From Cohaesibacter sp. (lineage in GTDB: Bacteria > Pseudomonadota > Alphaproteobacteria > Rhizobiales > Cohaesibacteraceae), in assembly GCA_025210795.1 (NCBI GenBank), contig JAOAQZ010000037.1:1-64000 (forward strand): DNA of 64,000 nt, given 5' to 3'. Each line of letters opens with the position of its first letter. Position 1 is the first letter of the stretch. Both the position numbers and the translations under genes were made by a program. Below are positions 55,779 through 64,000 of this stretch, one piece after another. The notes beneath the pieces were generated by a model that saw only the letters and a list, made by a program, of their open reading frames with translations, had not been told where the DNA came from and searched no databases.

Positions 55779-56996
55779 ATGGCTAAACGCAAATCTCGTC
55801 ATTTTCTCAGTTTTGCAACCCTTGCTCTTGTCGGGGCGGCGGTTGCCTGGTCCTTCTGGCCGCGCCCCTTGATGGTTGATCTGGGAGAGGTTCGCTATGA
55901 GCCGATGATCGTGACCATCAATGAAGAGGGTCGCACGCGGGTGCATGATGCCTATGTGGTCTCAACGCCAGTTGCAGGGCGGCTGCTGCGGGTTGAGGTT
56001 GAGCCGGGGGATGCGGTGGTCAAGGGGGAAAGCGTGGTGGCCCAAATGCTGCCGACCAATCCTGCGGCGCTCGACATTCGCACCCGCGAGCAGGCGCGTG
56101 CAGCCGTCACGGCGGCAGAGGCCTCCCTTCGGGTTGCCAAGGCTGATCTTAATAAGGCCATTGCCGATCTTGATCTGTCACAAAGCGAGCTGAAACGTGC
56201 TACCTCCCTTGCCAAGCGCGGCACCATCAGCACGGTGGCGCTGGAGCGCAGCCAGCGCGACGCAAGGCGGGCAAGCGCGGTGAAAGATACCGCCGAGGCA
56301 GCCATTGCCATGCGAGAGGCCGAGCTTGCCAATGCCCGCGCGCGCCTGATTGATTTTGACAGCCCCCAAGGCTTTGCTTCCGCTGGAAAAGCACAAAAGG
56401 AAATTCCGCTCTATTCCCCCGTTACTGGCCGCATTCTTAAAGTCATTCAGCAAAGCGAGACCACTTTGGCGGCTGGCGCACCGGTGATGGAGATTGGCAA
56501 TATTGCCGGAGATCTTGAAATTGTCGTTGAATTCCTTTCAAGTGACGCGGTGCAGATCTCCAAGGGAGATCGGGTCATTATTGACGATTGGGGGGGCGAT
56601 GCGGCCCTGTCCGGTATTGTGGAGCGGATTGATCCGTTGGGCTTTACCAAATTCTCGGCCCTTGGGGTGGAAGAGCAGCGCGTCAATGGTGTGATCCGCT
56701 TTACGGACGATCAAAATCTGCGGGCCGCTTTGGGTCACGGTTTTCGGGTCGAGGCGCAAGTGGTGATCTGGGAAGATGCCAAGGCACTGGTTGTCCCTTC
56801 CAATGCCCTTTTCCGCGATGGGCAAGACTGGGCAGTCTTTACTGTTTCAGAAGGCAAAGCTCGCCTGACCCATGTCAAAGTGGGTCAGAATAACGGGCTG
56901 AAAGCACAAATTCTGGATGGTTTGAGCGAAGGGGAGCAAATCATCCTTTACCCCGCTGCTGGCATTCTTGATGGAAAATTGGTGGAGCAGCGCTAG
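55779..56996 (+). CDS. HlyD/MacA-type periplasmic adaptor
   Basis: The product is 405 residues with an N-terminal membrane anchor ('FLSFATLALVGAAVAWSFWP'). The barrel-sandwich half-motif is 'AYVVSTPVAGRLLRVEVEPG', a helical hairpin runs from about 100 to 195, and the second half-motif is 'IPLYSPVTGRILKVIQQSET'. A beta-barrel and membrane-proximal domain follow. It should connect the FtsX-type permease to an outer-membrane channel; no TolC gene is adjacent and the only TolC-like gene in the window is dead. It starts 4 bp after the permease stop. Confidence 0.9.
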   Translation: MAKRKSRHFLSFATLALVGAAVAWSFWPRPLMVDLGEVRYEPMIVTINEEGRTRVHDAYVVSTPVAGRLLRVEVEPGDAVVKGESVVAQMLPTNPAALDIRTREQARAAVTAAEASLRVAKADLNKAIADLDLSQSELKRATSLAKRGTISTVALERSQRDARRASAVKDTAEAAIAMREAELANARARLIDFDSPQGFASAGKAQKEIPLYSPVTGRILKVIQQSETTLAAGAPVMEIGNIAGDLEIVVEFLSSDAVQISKGDRVIIDDWGGDAALSGIVERIDPLGFTKFSALGVEEQRVNGVIRFTDDQNLRAALGHGFRVEAQVVIWEDAKALVVPSNALFRDGQDWAVFTVSEGKARLTHVKVGQNNGLKAQILDGLSEGEQIILYPAAGILDGKLVEQR

Positions 56997-57142
56997 AGCG
57001 GGATACCTCTCTCCTTGTGCGGGCTTTTACCTAGCTGCTCTTGCCAAGGCGGGGCAAATGGCACAGACTGGCAGGATCTATTCTTGGCCTTTGTTGTTAT
57101 CCCAATTATCGCTCTCCCCTCCCTTGCCAGAGGATTTCCTTC

Positions 57143-58933
57143 ATGATTTGTGCTTCTTCTTCACTCTCGCAGTCCATCCCGCGACTGGCCCGTACGGCTA
57201 TTCTCACCGCCTCTCTTGCCTCCCTGCCCTTCTTTGCAGGGGCTGTTTCCTCTTTGGCTCAAGAAGCGATGCAGCCGGAAGAGACGCTGTCCATTTCCCA
57301 AAAGAAGGCCGTGAAGGCTGCATCTTTTATGGTGTCCAGCGCCAATCCGATTGCCTCGCAGATTGGCTATGAGGTGCTCAATAAAGGCGGCAGTGCTATT
57401 GATGCCGCTGTGGCCGTGCAAATTGCGCTTAATCTGGTTGAGCCCCAAAGCTCTGGCATCGGTGGTGGTGCCTTCATGCTATATTGGGATGCGACAGCAA
57501 AGAAACTCACCAGTTTTGACGGGCGCGAAAAGGCCCCGATGGCCGCAACGCCGGATTATTGGCTGGGCGAGGATGGCAAGCCGGTCAAATGGTTTGACGC
57601 TGTGGTCGGCGGGCGTTCGGTCGGTGTGCCGGGCACGCTCAAATTGCTGGAGACGGTGCATCAGCGCTATGGCAAGCAGCCTTGGGCAGATTTGCTGGAG
57701 CCGACACGGGCGCTTGCAACGGGCGGTTTTCAGGTCTCCCCCCGATTGGCGGGCCTGATTGCCAAAAGCGCAGGCAAACGCAAGCTTGATCTCTTTGAGA
57801 CCACCCGCAAATATTTCTTTGACCGGTTTGAAAAGCCTTTGAAAGCCGGACATCTGTTGCGCAATCCCGCCTTTGCCGACACGCTGGCACTGTTGCAAAA
57901 AGACGGGGCCAAGGCTTTTTATGAAGGTCCGATTGCAAGGGATATTGTGGCCGCGGTGAAAACCGACATCAATCCGGGCATCCTGACGCTTGAAGATCTC
58001 AAAGCCTATCAGGTGATTGAGCGCTCTTCTCCATGCGCTGCCTATCGCGGGCATGAGATTTGCGGCATGGGGCCGCCTTCTTCTGGCGGGCTGACCGTCG
58101 GGCAGATTTTGGGCATGCTGTCCCATTTTGATCTGCGCGCCCTTGGCCCGGGAGCTGAGGCCGAGCATCTGTTTTTGGAGGCAGCCAAACTCGCCTATGC
58201 CGATCGGGGCCTTTATATGGCCGATCAGGATTTTGTCAAAATGCCAGAAGGACTGCTTGATCCTTTTTATCTCAAAAGTCGGGCAGGCCTGATTGATAGC
58301 GAGAAAAGCATGGGAAAGGCCACAGCGGGTAGCCCACCTTGGGCCCAATCGGCCTTGCGCGCCCCGGACACCCAGCTCGAGCGCCCCGGCACCAGTCATT
58401 TCTCTATCATTGACGGGCAAGGCAATATCGTCTCCATGACCACGACCATTGAGACCGGTTTTGGCTCGCGGGTGATGACAGGCGGCTTTTTGCTCAATAA
58501 TGAACTGACTGATTTCTCGCGCGCACCAGAAAAAGACGGCAAGCCCATTGCCAACCGCGTAGAGGGCGGCAAGCGGCCCCGCTCCTCCATGGCCCCCACC
58601 ATAGTGCTCAAAGACGGGGAACCGGTTCTTGCCATTGGCTCCCCCGGTGGGTCGCGGATTATCAATTATGTCGCCCGTGCCATCATCAATATCATCGATT
58701 TTGACATGGACCCGCAACAGGCACTCAACCAGCCTCATATTGTCAATCGCAACGGGGCGACAGATATCGAAAAAGACAGCAAGGCCACCGACTTGATCCC
58801 TGCGCTTGAAGCCAAAGGGCACAAGATCAAAGTGCGGGATCTGAATTCCGGCCTCCATGCCATTGCCATCATAGACGGGCTTTATGTGGGTGGCGCAGAC
58901 CCACGGCGCGAAGGCGTTGTTTTGGGCTATTGA
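57143..58933 (+). CDS. ggt: Gamma-glutamyltransferase
   Basis: The product is 596 residues. A signal peptide ('RTAILTASLASLPFFAGAVS') marks it as periplasmic. The large subunit holds 'SANPIASQIGYEVLNKGGSA' and 'NLVEPQSSGIGGGAFMLYWD'. The autoprocessing Thr is at about 417 in 'ERPGTSHFSIIDGQGNIVSM', and the small subunit holds 'SPGGSRIINYVARAIINI'. It cleaves glutathione and other gamma-glutamyl compounds. ATG 57143 has AGAGGA 9 nt upstream; an earlier in-frame ATG would place 34 residues before the signal peptide. It follows the tripartite exporter by about 150 bp on the same strand. Confidence 0.92.
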   Translation: MICASSSLSQSIPRLARTAILTASLASLPFFAGAVSSLAQEAMQPEETLSISQKKAVKAASFMVSSANPIASQIGYEVLNKGGSAIDAAVAVQIALNLVEPQSSGIGGGAFMLYWDATAKKLTSFDGREKAPMAATPDYWLGEDGKPVKWFDAVVGGRSVGVPGTLKLLETVHQRYGKQPWADLLEPTRALATGGFQVSPRLAGLIAKSAGKRKLDLFETTRKYFFDRFEKPLKAGHLLRNPAFADTLALLQKDGAKAFYEGPIARDIVAAVKTDINPGILTLEDLKAYQVIERSSPCAAYRGHEICGMGPPSSGGLTVGQILGMLSHFDLRALGPGAEAEHLFLEAAKLAYADRGLYMADQDFVKMPEGLLDPFYLKSRAGLIDSEKSMGKATAGSPPWAQSALRAPDTQLERPGTSHFSIIDGQGNIVSMTTTIETGFGSRVMTGGFLLNNELTDFSRAPEKDGKPIANRVEGGKRPRSSMAPTIVLKDGEPVLAIGSPGGSRIINYVARAIINIIDFDMDPQQALNQPHIVNRNGATDIEKDSKATDLIPALEAKGHKIKVRDLNSGLHAIAIIDGLYVGGADPRREGVVLGY

Positions 58934-58974
58934 GCTTGGGCTTCAATGCCTGCAAAAACAAAATGCCGAGCTTA

Positions 58975-59019
58975 TTAGAGCCTGTCGCACCGAACAAAAT
59001 TCATTGCGACAGGCTCTAA
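58975..59019. repeat. Perfect 15-bp inverted repeat (hairpin)
   Basis: TTAGAGCCTGTCGCA (58975-58989) and TGCGACAGGCTCTAA (59005-59019) are perfect 15-bp arms with a 15-nt loop, about 40 bp after the gamma-glutamyltransferase stop. No T-run follows beyond the stem. It could act as a terminator for both converging genes or be a dispersed intergenic repeat. Confidence 0.65.
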
Positions 59020-59043
59020 CTCATTCTTGGTGCGAATCTTTTG

Positions 59044-59069
59044 CGTTTGATTGTGAATGCAATCAAACG
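59044..59069. repeat. Second hairpin between converging genes
   Basis: CGTTTGATTG and CAATCAAACG are perfect 10-bp arms around a 6-nt loop. It lies 25 bp from the preceding 15-bp hairpin and 50 bp from the end of the aldehyde dehydrogenase gene. The two together probably end transcription from both sides or mark a repeat element. Confidence 0.6.
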
Positions 59070-59118
59070 AGACACGCACTAGCCCGGCATTTCTATGCGT
59101 TCCCGCGATTTCTCCTGA

Positions 59119-60555
59119 TCACGAAGCGGGACGGGTGATGACCTTGGTCTCAAGAAAATCATCCATGCCGAAATGCCCGCCTTCGCGGCCGATGCCGGAC
59201 ATTTTATAGCCACCAAAGGGGCTGCCGCGGCTCAGGTCCGAGCCATTGATGCGGACCATACCGGCCTGCAATTTGGCTGCGACCCGCTCGGCCCGCTCTT
59301 CAGAGCCCGTATCCATATAAGCGGCAAGGCCATAAGGGGTGTCGTTGGCAATCTCGATCGCTTCTTCTTCACTGTCGAAGGGAATGATGGAGAGGACGGG
59401 GCCAAAAATCTCTTCCTGCGCGATGGTCATGTCATTGCTGACATCGCCAAAGACGGTTGGCTTGCAGAAATAGCCCACATTGCGGCCCTCGGGCTTGCCA
59501 ACGCCGCCAGCCAGCAGGTTTGCGCCTTCGTCGATGCCTTTCTGGATGAGGGTCTGCACCCGCTCATATTGCAGGGCGCTGACAAGAGGGCCGATATGGC
59601 GACCTTCCTCAGCGGGATTGCCGACTTCGGTCTGTTCGGCCACTTTGGCGGCAACTTCCAGCGCCTGATCATAGACCGAGCGTTCGACCAGCATGCGGGT
59701 TGGGGCATTGCAGGATTGGCCGGTATTATTAAAGACATGGCGGGTGCCACGCTTGACCGCTTTCTCCACATCGCAATCAGCAAAAATGATATTGGGGCTT
59801 TTGCCGCCCAGCTCAAGCGAGACACGTTTGACGGTCTCGGCCGCATCCTTTGTCACCGCCACACCGCCGCGGGTGGAGCCGGTGAAGGACATCATACGCA
59901 CATCACGGTGGCGCGACAGGGCTGCTCCAACCACAGGGCCTTCGCCATTGATAAGGTTAAACACCCCGTCAGGGACGCCAGCTTCGTGAAGAATTTCAGC
60001 ATAGAGCATGGCAGAGAGAGGCGTCAGCTCTGAGGGTTTGAGCACCATAGTGCAGCCCGTGGCAAGGGCCGGAGCAATTTTCAGCACCATCTGGTTGACG
60101 GGCCAGTTCCAAGGGGTGATCAGGCCGCAAACACCCACCGGCTCGCGGGCCAGAATATCGCCATTTGGCAAGACAGAGGTGAATTCAAACTCTTTAAGCG
60201 CTTCGATAAAGCCTTTCAGATGGCCAATACCAACCGCGGCTTGTGCTTTTTCCGAAAGCACTTTCGGAGCTCCCATCTCGGCGCTGATAATATCGGCCAT
60301 CTCGTTATAGCGGGTTTTATAGACCGCCAGAATAGCCTCCAAAAGCTCCAGCCGCTCTGCCTTGCTGGTAGTGGAGAAAGCGGGAAGAGCTGCCTTTGCC
60401 GCTGCAACCGCCGCATTGGCATCGTCTTCGCTACCCATGGAAATGGTGGCGATGGATTGCTCGGTCGCCGGATTGATCACCTCAAAATCCTGCGCACATG
60501 CAGGTTTCAGCCATTTGCCGCCAATAAAGAATTTGCGTTTATCCATTGCGGACAT
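59119..60555 (-). CDS. NAD(P)-dependent aldehyde dehydrogenase
   Basis: The product is 478 residues. Conserved parts are 'CGLITPWNWPVNQMVLKIAP', 'SFTGSTRGGVAVTKDA', the active-site Glu in 'VSLELGGKSPNII', the catalytic Cys in 'FNNTGQSCNAPTRMLVERSV', and 'EEIFGPVLSIIPFDSEEEAI'. It oxidises an aldehyde to the acid; the substrate is not clear. It is on the minus strand next to a class I amidotransferase and opposite gamma-glutamyltransferase, which could hint at gamma-glutamylated amine breakdown, but the genes that would prove this are not present. Confidence 0.92.
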   Translation of the reverse strand: MSAMDKRKFFIGGKWLKPACAQDFEVINPATEQSIATISMGSEDDANAAVAAAKAALPAFSTTSKAERLELLEAILAVYKTRYNEMADIISAEMGAPKVLSEKAQAAVGIGHLKGFIEALKEFEFTSVLPNGDILAREPVGVCGLITPWNWPVNQMVLKIAPALATGCTMVLKPSELTPLSAMLYAEILHEAGVPDGVFNLINGEGPVVGAALSRHRDVRMMSFTGSTRGGVAVTKDAAETVKRVSLELGGKSPNIIFADCDVEKAVKRGTRHVFNNTGQSCNAPTRMLVERSVYDQALEVAAKVAEQTEVGNPAEEGRHIGPLVSALQYERVQTLIQKGIDEGANLLAGGVGKPEGRNVGYFCKPTVFGDVSNDMTIAQEEIFGPVLSIIPFDSEEEAIEIANDTPYGLAAYMDTGSEERAERVAAKLQAGMVRINGSDLSRGSPFGGYKMSGIGREGGHFGMDDFLETKVITRPAS

Positions 60556-60649
60556 GTCTCTCTCCCTTCAAGCCTGCATGGCTGGCCCTTTACCGAGAAG
60601 GGCCTTGACCATCCAGCTTTTATATATCTGTTGCCTATTTTTATAGGAG

Positions 60650-61411
60650 CTATTTATTCGTTTGAAAAGCCTCAAGAAATTCTACAATCCCGCGGGCCAT
60701 CAGGTCCTGATCAATGGGTGTATTTTTTGTCGCGATGGCTGCGTCGGCAATATGGGCAGGCAAGCCATTCTCACGGCGCAGGGCAAATAGGTCCGACGCG
60801 TAATTTGCGCTAAATTCCGGATGGCCCTGAAAGGACATGGCCTTGTCTTCATAGGACAGGGCCGCATAGGGACAAAAATCTGACTGGGCAAGGACTTTTG
60901 CCTCTTGCGGCAAGACAATGACCTGATCCTGATGATAGCTTTGCACCACAAAGCTGCCATTTTGGCGCGCTTGCGGGTCTGCTTTTTCCATCCAGTCAGG
61001 CTTTTCTATCCACTTATAGCGATGGGCCCCGCAGCCCCAGCCCTGATCGGCCTTGGCAACTTTGCCGCCCAATGCCTCGGCAAGGATCTGGTGACCAAAG
61101 CAAATGCCAACAATGGGCACATCAGCCGAGTATGCATGCGAAAGAAAATCACGCAGGTGGTGGATCCAGTCAAGATCCTCATAGGCACTGAATTTGGAGC
61201 CGGTTACCAGCCAAGCATCGCACTGCTTGACCGAAGTTGGGAAATGCCCTTCAACGGGCGAGAAAGTCTCAAAAGCCCAATCTGTGGGGGCATTCTGTTC
61301 AAGCAAAGCTTCAAACATGGCCGGATAAGAGCCATAGTCAGCGCGCAATTCATCAGGAACAAGCCCTGCTTCCAAAATACCGATGGTAAAGGGATAAGAA
61401 GTCTCAATCAT
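60650..61411 (-). CDS. Class I glutamine amidotransferase-like protein
   Basis: The product is 253 residues. The nucleophile Cys is in 'VPIVGICFGHQILAEALGGK', and the His and Glu in 'MSFQGHPEFSANYAS', so the triad is complete. The family is the GMP-synthase-like stand-alone GATase1. It may release ammonia from a gamma-glutamyl compound or glutamine. It stands upstream of the aldehyde dehydrogenase gene on the same strand with a gap of about 95 bp. The physiological substrate is not known. Confidence 0.82.
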   Translation of the reverse strand: MIETSYPFTIGILEAGLVPDELRADYGSYPAMFEALLEQNAPTDWAFETFSPVEGHFPTSVKQCDAWLVTGSKFSAYEDLDWIHHLRDFLSHAYSADVPIVGICFGHQILAEALGGKVAKADQGWGCGAHRYKWIEKPDWMEKADPQARQNGSFVVQSYHQDQVIVLPQEAKVLAQSDFCPYAALSYEDKAMSFQGHPEFSANYASDLFALRRENGLPAHIADAAIATKNTPIDQDLMARGIVEFLEAFQTNK

Positions 61412-61696
61412 AATTTTTAATATGGTGCCCGGTGTCGTTTATAAAAGATTGAATTATTATTTCTGGTGGCCCTTTTGGGCCTTTATGCTTTGCAAAAGAC
61501 ATTTGCAAACTCTTGCTCTGTCTCACCCGGATTGGAAGCCTAGGCGATTGGCTGGCAGGCTGTCAATCAACCCTGGCTTTTGCAACATATAGTCTCCCGT
61601 CTCATGGCCCTTGCGCAATATGGGGGCAGATGAAAGCCCCGCTTGCATTGGGCGGCCGCTTCCCCTTCAATAGAGCAGACTGATTTGCGAGGCAGA

Positions 61697-62605
61697 ATGG
61701 CAGAGATGCAGCTTTATTTGGGACTGGATGGGGGCGGCACCCAATGCAGGGGACGCTTGCGCGATAGTGATGGCCAGCTTTTAAGCGAGGCAAAAGGCGG
61801 TCCGGCCAATACCAATTTGGGCCTGACGCTGGCGCAAGGCGAGCTTGTCGATGTTGCACGGCAATGCCTTGAAAAGGCCGGATATGACGAGGTTCTCCTT
61901 TCCCGCCTTTCTGTAGGAGCTGGGCTTGCAGGCCTGCATCTTGCCTCGGACCGTGCAGCCATGCTGGCTTGGGACCATCCTTTTGCGTGTTTTTCGCTTG
62001 AAAGCGACGCCCATACGGCTTGGCTCGGTGCCCATGCAATTTGTCCTGATGCTGACAATGATGATGATAAGCGTGGCGACGGGAGTGGCATTTTAATTTT
62101 GGGGACCGGCAGCTGCGGCTTTGGCAAGGCCCATGGCCAGTTTATCAATATCGGCGGTTGGGGCTTTATGCTCTCGGACGGGGGAAGCGGCGCGCGCGCC
62201 GGTTATCTGGCCCTGAGACGGGCGATTGAAGCCCATGACGGGCTTATTCCCCCCTCGCCGCTTACGGCAGCTCTTCTTGATCGCTTTGGCAACAAGGCCG
62301 ATCAGCTTTTGCAGTGGGTGCAAACAGCAAAACCCCGCGCCTTTGGAGCCTTTGCAAAGGAGGTTGTGGCCTTTGCGCAAGAGGATGATCTGCATGGGCG
62401 GGATATCATGACCCAATGTGCCAAAGAGGCCAGCCAGATTGTGGGCGCAATGGCTACAAAAGGAATAGGCAGGATTGCCCTTGTTGGCGGCTTCGCTCCT
62501 CATATCGCGCCGCTTATTGAGGAAGACTTACGCCCGCTTTTGGTCCCTGCCCAACGGGATGCCTGCGACGGAGCGATTTTGCTTGCCGGAGGGAGGATTG
62601 CATGA
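61697..62605 (+). CDS. N-acetylglucosamine kinase-like BadF/BcrA-type ATPase
   Basis: The product is 302 residues. The phosphate-1 motif is 'YLGLDGGGTQCRGRLRD', followed by 'GGPANTNLGLTLAQGELVDV', 'GSGILILGTGSCGFGKAHGQ', 'GGWGFMLSDGGSGARAGYLA' and 'RIALVGGFAPHIAPLI'. This is the BadF/BadG/BcrA/BcrD ATPase family, which includes GlcNAc and glucosamine kinases. The next gene, nagA, overlaps by ATGA, so GlcNAc phosphorylation is the likely reaction. I chose ATG 61697; ATG 61706 is also possible. Confidence 0.85.
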   Translation: MAEMQLYLGLDGGGTQCRGRLRDSDGQLLSEAKGGPANTNLGLTLAQGELVDVARQCLEKAGYDEVLLSRLSVGAGLAGLHLASDRAAMLAWDHPFACFSLESDAHTAWLGAHAICPDADNDDDKRGDGSGILILGTGSCGFGKAHGQFINIGGWGFMLSDGGSGARAGYLALRRAIEAHDGLIPPSPLTAALLDRFGNKADQLLQWVQTAKPRAFGAFAKEVVAFAQEDDLHGRDIMTQCAKEASQIVGAMATKGIGRIALVGGFAPHIAPLIEEDLRPLLVPAQRDACDGAILLAGGRIA

Positions 62606-63807
62606 AACAGCTGCTGCTCCATGCTCGCCTGTTTGACGGGGAGCAGTTCCACGCTGGCAAGGCCGTGTTGCTCAATGATAGTGCCATTGAAGAGATCCTC
62701 AATATCCCCGCCCATTTGGCTCCCTTTACGGCCCAAGGATGCGAGATTATCGATTTGACCGGCCTTGTGCTTGCTCCGGGATTTATCGATTGTCAGGTCA
62801 ATGGCGGCGGCGGCGTGATGCTGGATGGCAACAGCTCTCTTGCCAGCCTTGATATCATCACCGAGGCCCATCGCGCCTATGGCACAACCACGATGCTGCC
62901 CACCTTGATCACCGATCGCCGCGCCGCTATGGAGCATGTTAGCGATTTGATCCGGCAGGCCCATCGCCACTGGGGGGAGAATAGCTCTCTTGGTGCGATC
63001 AAGGGGGTCCATTTTGAAGGCCCTTACCTCAACAAAGCCCGCAAGGGCGTGCATGACGAAGCCTTGATCCGCCCCGTGGAGGATGATGGTTTTGACGCCA
63101 TGATTGCTTTGCTCACCCATCCTGATCTGGGCGTGCGACTGGTCACAGTGGCACCGGAAGAGACTGGCCCTTCTTTTATCGAAGCCCTTGCCAAACAAGG
63201 AGCTTTGGTTTGCGCGGGGCATAGTGCAGCCACCTATCAGCAGATCAAGGCAGCCTTGCGCAAAGGACTGAGCGGCTTTACTCATCTCTTTAATGCCATG
63301 ACACCCCTTGGGAACCGCGAGCCGGGGGTTGTTGGGGCCGCACTTGATGACGCGGACAGTTGGTGCGGGCTGATTGCCGACGGGTTCCATGTTCACCCTG
63401 CCAGCCTGCGCATGGCCATTGCTGCCAAGAACCAGATTGCCGGACGTGGCAAGATGATGCTGGTCACGGACGCTATGGCGAGCGTGGGGGCCGAGGCCGA
63501 CAAAAAAGATTTTGTCTTAAATGGCCAGACAATCACGGTTGAGCATGGACGCTGCACCACGGCTGATGGCACCTTGGCAGGATCGGATCTTGATATGATG
63601 GGGGCTGTGCGCAATTGCGTTGAGCTTCTGGACCTGCCTTTATCGGAAGCCTTGCGCATGGCGTCGCTCTATCCTGCGCAATTCATCCGTATGGACAAGG
63701 TGATCGGACGGGTCCAACCCGGTTATGCCGCCGATCTGGTGGCGTTTGACCCTGAAAACTGGACGGTGAAACATAGCTGGATCAATGGCTTTGGCCGCAT
63801 TCACTGA
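62602..63807 (+). CDS. nagA: N-acetylglucosamine-6-phosphate deacetylase
   Basis: The product is 401 residues. Key blocks are 'GFIDCQVNGGGGVMLDGNSS', the metal Glu in 'GVHFEGPYLNKARKGVHDEA', His in 'VCAGHSAATYQQ', 'GFTHLFNAMTPLGNREPGVV', and the catalytic Asp in 'MLVTDAMASVGAE'. It converts GlcNAc-6-phosphate to glucosamine-6-phosphate and acetate. The start overlaps the kinase stop. No nagB or transporter is in the window. Confidence 0.93.
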   Translation: MKQLLLHARLFDGEQFHAGKAVLLNDSAIEEILNIPAHLAPFTAQGCEIIDLTGLVLAPGFIDCQVNGGGGVMLDGNSSLASLDIITEAHRAYGTTTMLPTLITDRRAAMEHVSDLIRQAHRHWGENSSLGAIKGVHFEGPYLNKARKGVHDEALIRPVEDDGFDAMIALLTHPDLGVRLVTVAPEETGPSFIEALAKQGALVCAGHSAATYQQIKAALRKGLSGFTHLFNAMTPLGNREPGVVGAALDDADSWCGLIADGFHVHPASLRMAIAAKNQIAGRGKMMLVTDAMASVGAEADKKDFVLNGQTITVEHGRCTTADGTLAGSDLDMMGAVRNCVELLDLPLSEALRMASLYPAQFIRMDKVIGRVQPGYAADLVAFDPENWTVKHSWINGFGRIH

Positions 63808-63840
63808 TCTTGGCACGATTGGCACTTTCAGTGGGTATCT

Positions 63841-64000
63841 CTAGCCTTCCAGCGCCTTGTGATACCATTTGGTGATTGCTTGCCGCTCTTCATACTCCAT
63901 GAAGGTGACATTGGCCGGAGGCATAGCATTGGTGCGCCCTGCATGAAGATAGATAAGATCTGCCGACTTGGCGATGTCGGCCTCGCTTTCCAGTCTCACC
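63841..64000 (-). CDS. C-terminus of a PuuD-like urate hydroxylase (partial)
   Basis: The last 52 codons of a minus-strand gene lie here; the start is beyond the right edge. It reads '...RLESEADIAKSADLIYLHAG', then 'RTNAMPPANVTFMEYEERQA', and ends 'ITKWYHKALEG' at TAG 63841. The 'N-A-M-P-P-x-N-V-T' followed by 'EER...I..W' pattern is that of the C-terminal cytochrome c-like domain of membrane urate hydroxylase PuuD. With so little sequence, other cytochrome c-tailed proteins are possible. Purine breakdown would agree with the xanthine dehydrogenase-family genes at 34-38 kb. Confidence 0.5.
   Translation of the reverse strand, partial: VRLESEADIAKSADLIYLHAGRTNAMPPANVTFMEYEERQAITKWYHKALEG

Noticed and set aside
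57479..58858. Long open frame (about 459 codons) opposite gamma-glutamyltransferase
   Set aside because: Same reason: it lies entirely within a well-supported gene and its protein looks like no family.
61468..61481. GGCCCTTTTGGGCC as a terminator
   Set aside because: The 5-bp stem is short, has no T-run, and lies in a divergent promoter region rather than after a gene.
1..64000. Insertion sequences, prophage or integrative element explaining the decayed region
   Set aside because: No transposase, integrase, phage gene or flanking tRNA was found in the window.

Overview
The window looks like chromosome from a marine-type alphaproteobacterium, probably Hyphomicrobiales and perhaps Cohaesibacter-like. 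This rests on gene content by eye: a complete ugp glycerol-3-phosphate operon, CelD/FemAB-type transferases, an ExoY-type sugar transferase, and a 36-bp direct repeat of the type II-C CRISPR kind seen in this class. No tRNA, rRNA, transposase or phage gene was seen.

Left edge to 21 kb. The window opens inside a small CRISPR array (1-170) whose last, truncated repeat supplies the stop codon of a decayed giant surface adhesin (167-8034, minus strand; at least seven frameshifts or stops). Next comes an intact minus-strand operon of ATP-grasp ligase, FemAB-like transferase, MOP flippase and membrane protein (8338-12802). Facing it are a CelD-type acetyltransferase and a secreted protein with an NADase-type glycan-binding domain (13095-14894). 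Then follows a chimera fusing a periplasmic binding protein, a domain resembling the extracellular domain of pentameric ligand-gated channels, and an MscS channel (14923-17919); it carries an amber stop and two compensating frameshifts. A type I secretion operon (TolC, ABC, HlyD; 18239-21182) is broken by frameshifts and large deletions. The adhesin and a matching secretion machine have therefore both died.

21-34 kb. A GGDEF/EAL receptor and a periplasmic solute-binding protein form a likely two-gene unit. An exopolysaccharide assembly locus follows: priming sugar transferase, LapG-like cysteine protease, outer-membrane beta-barrel, Wzc-type tyrosine autokinase with a Tyr-rich tail, PPP-type phosphatase, Wzy/ligase and a short polysaccharide export lipoprotein. 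No glycosyltransferase accompanies them, so repeat-unit synthesis must be encoded elsewhere.

34-49 kb. A molybdenum hydroxylase operon (MocA-like cytidylyltransferase, FAD subunit, fused FeS/Mo subunit), a ferredoxin-NADP reductase and a LysR regulator lie on the minus strand. On the plus strand is ugpBAEC, then a glycerophosphodiester phosphodiesterase, a HAD phosphatase and a cysteine-cluster protein, closed by a DeoR/GlpR-type regulator. Several good palindromes look like operators.

49-64 kb. This part holds a MoxR/CoxE-type pair, a metallo-beta-lactamase-fold hydrolase, an ABC-FtsX-HlyD tripartite exporter, gamma-glutamyltransferase, aldehyde dehydrogenase, a class I glutamine amidotransferase, a GlcNAc kinase-NagA pair, and the C-terminus of a protein resembling the cytochrome c-like tail of urate hydroxylase PuuD. 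Genes from 21.5 kb onward appear intact, so the lesions before 21.2 kb look like local decay rather than uniformly poor sequence.
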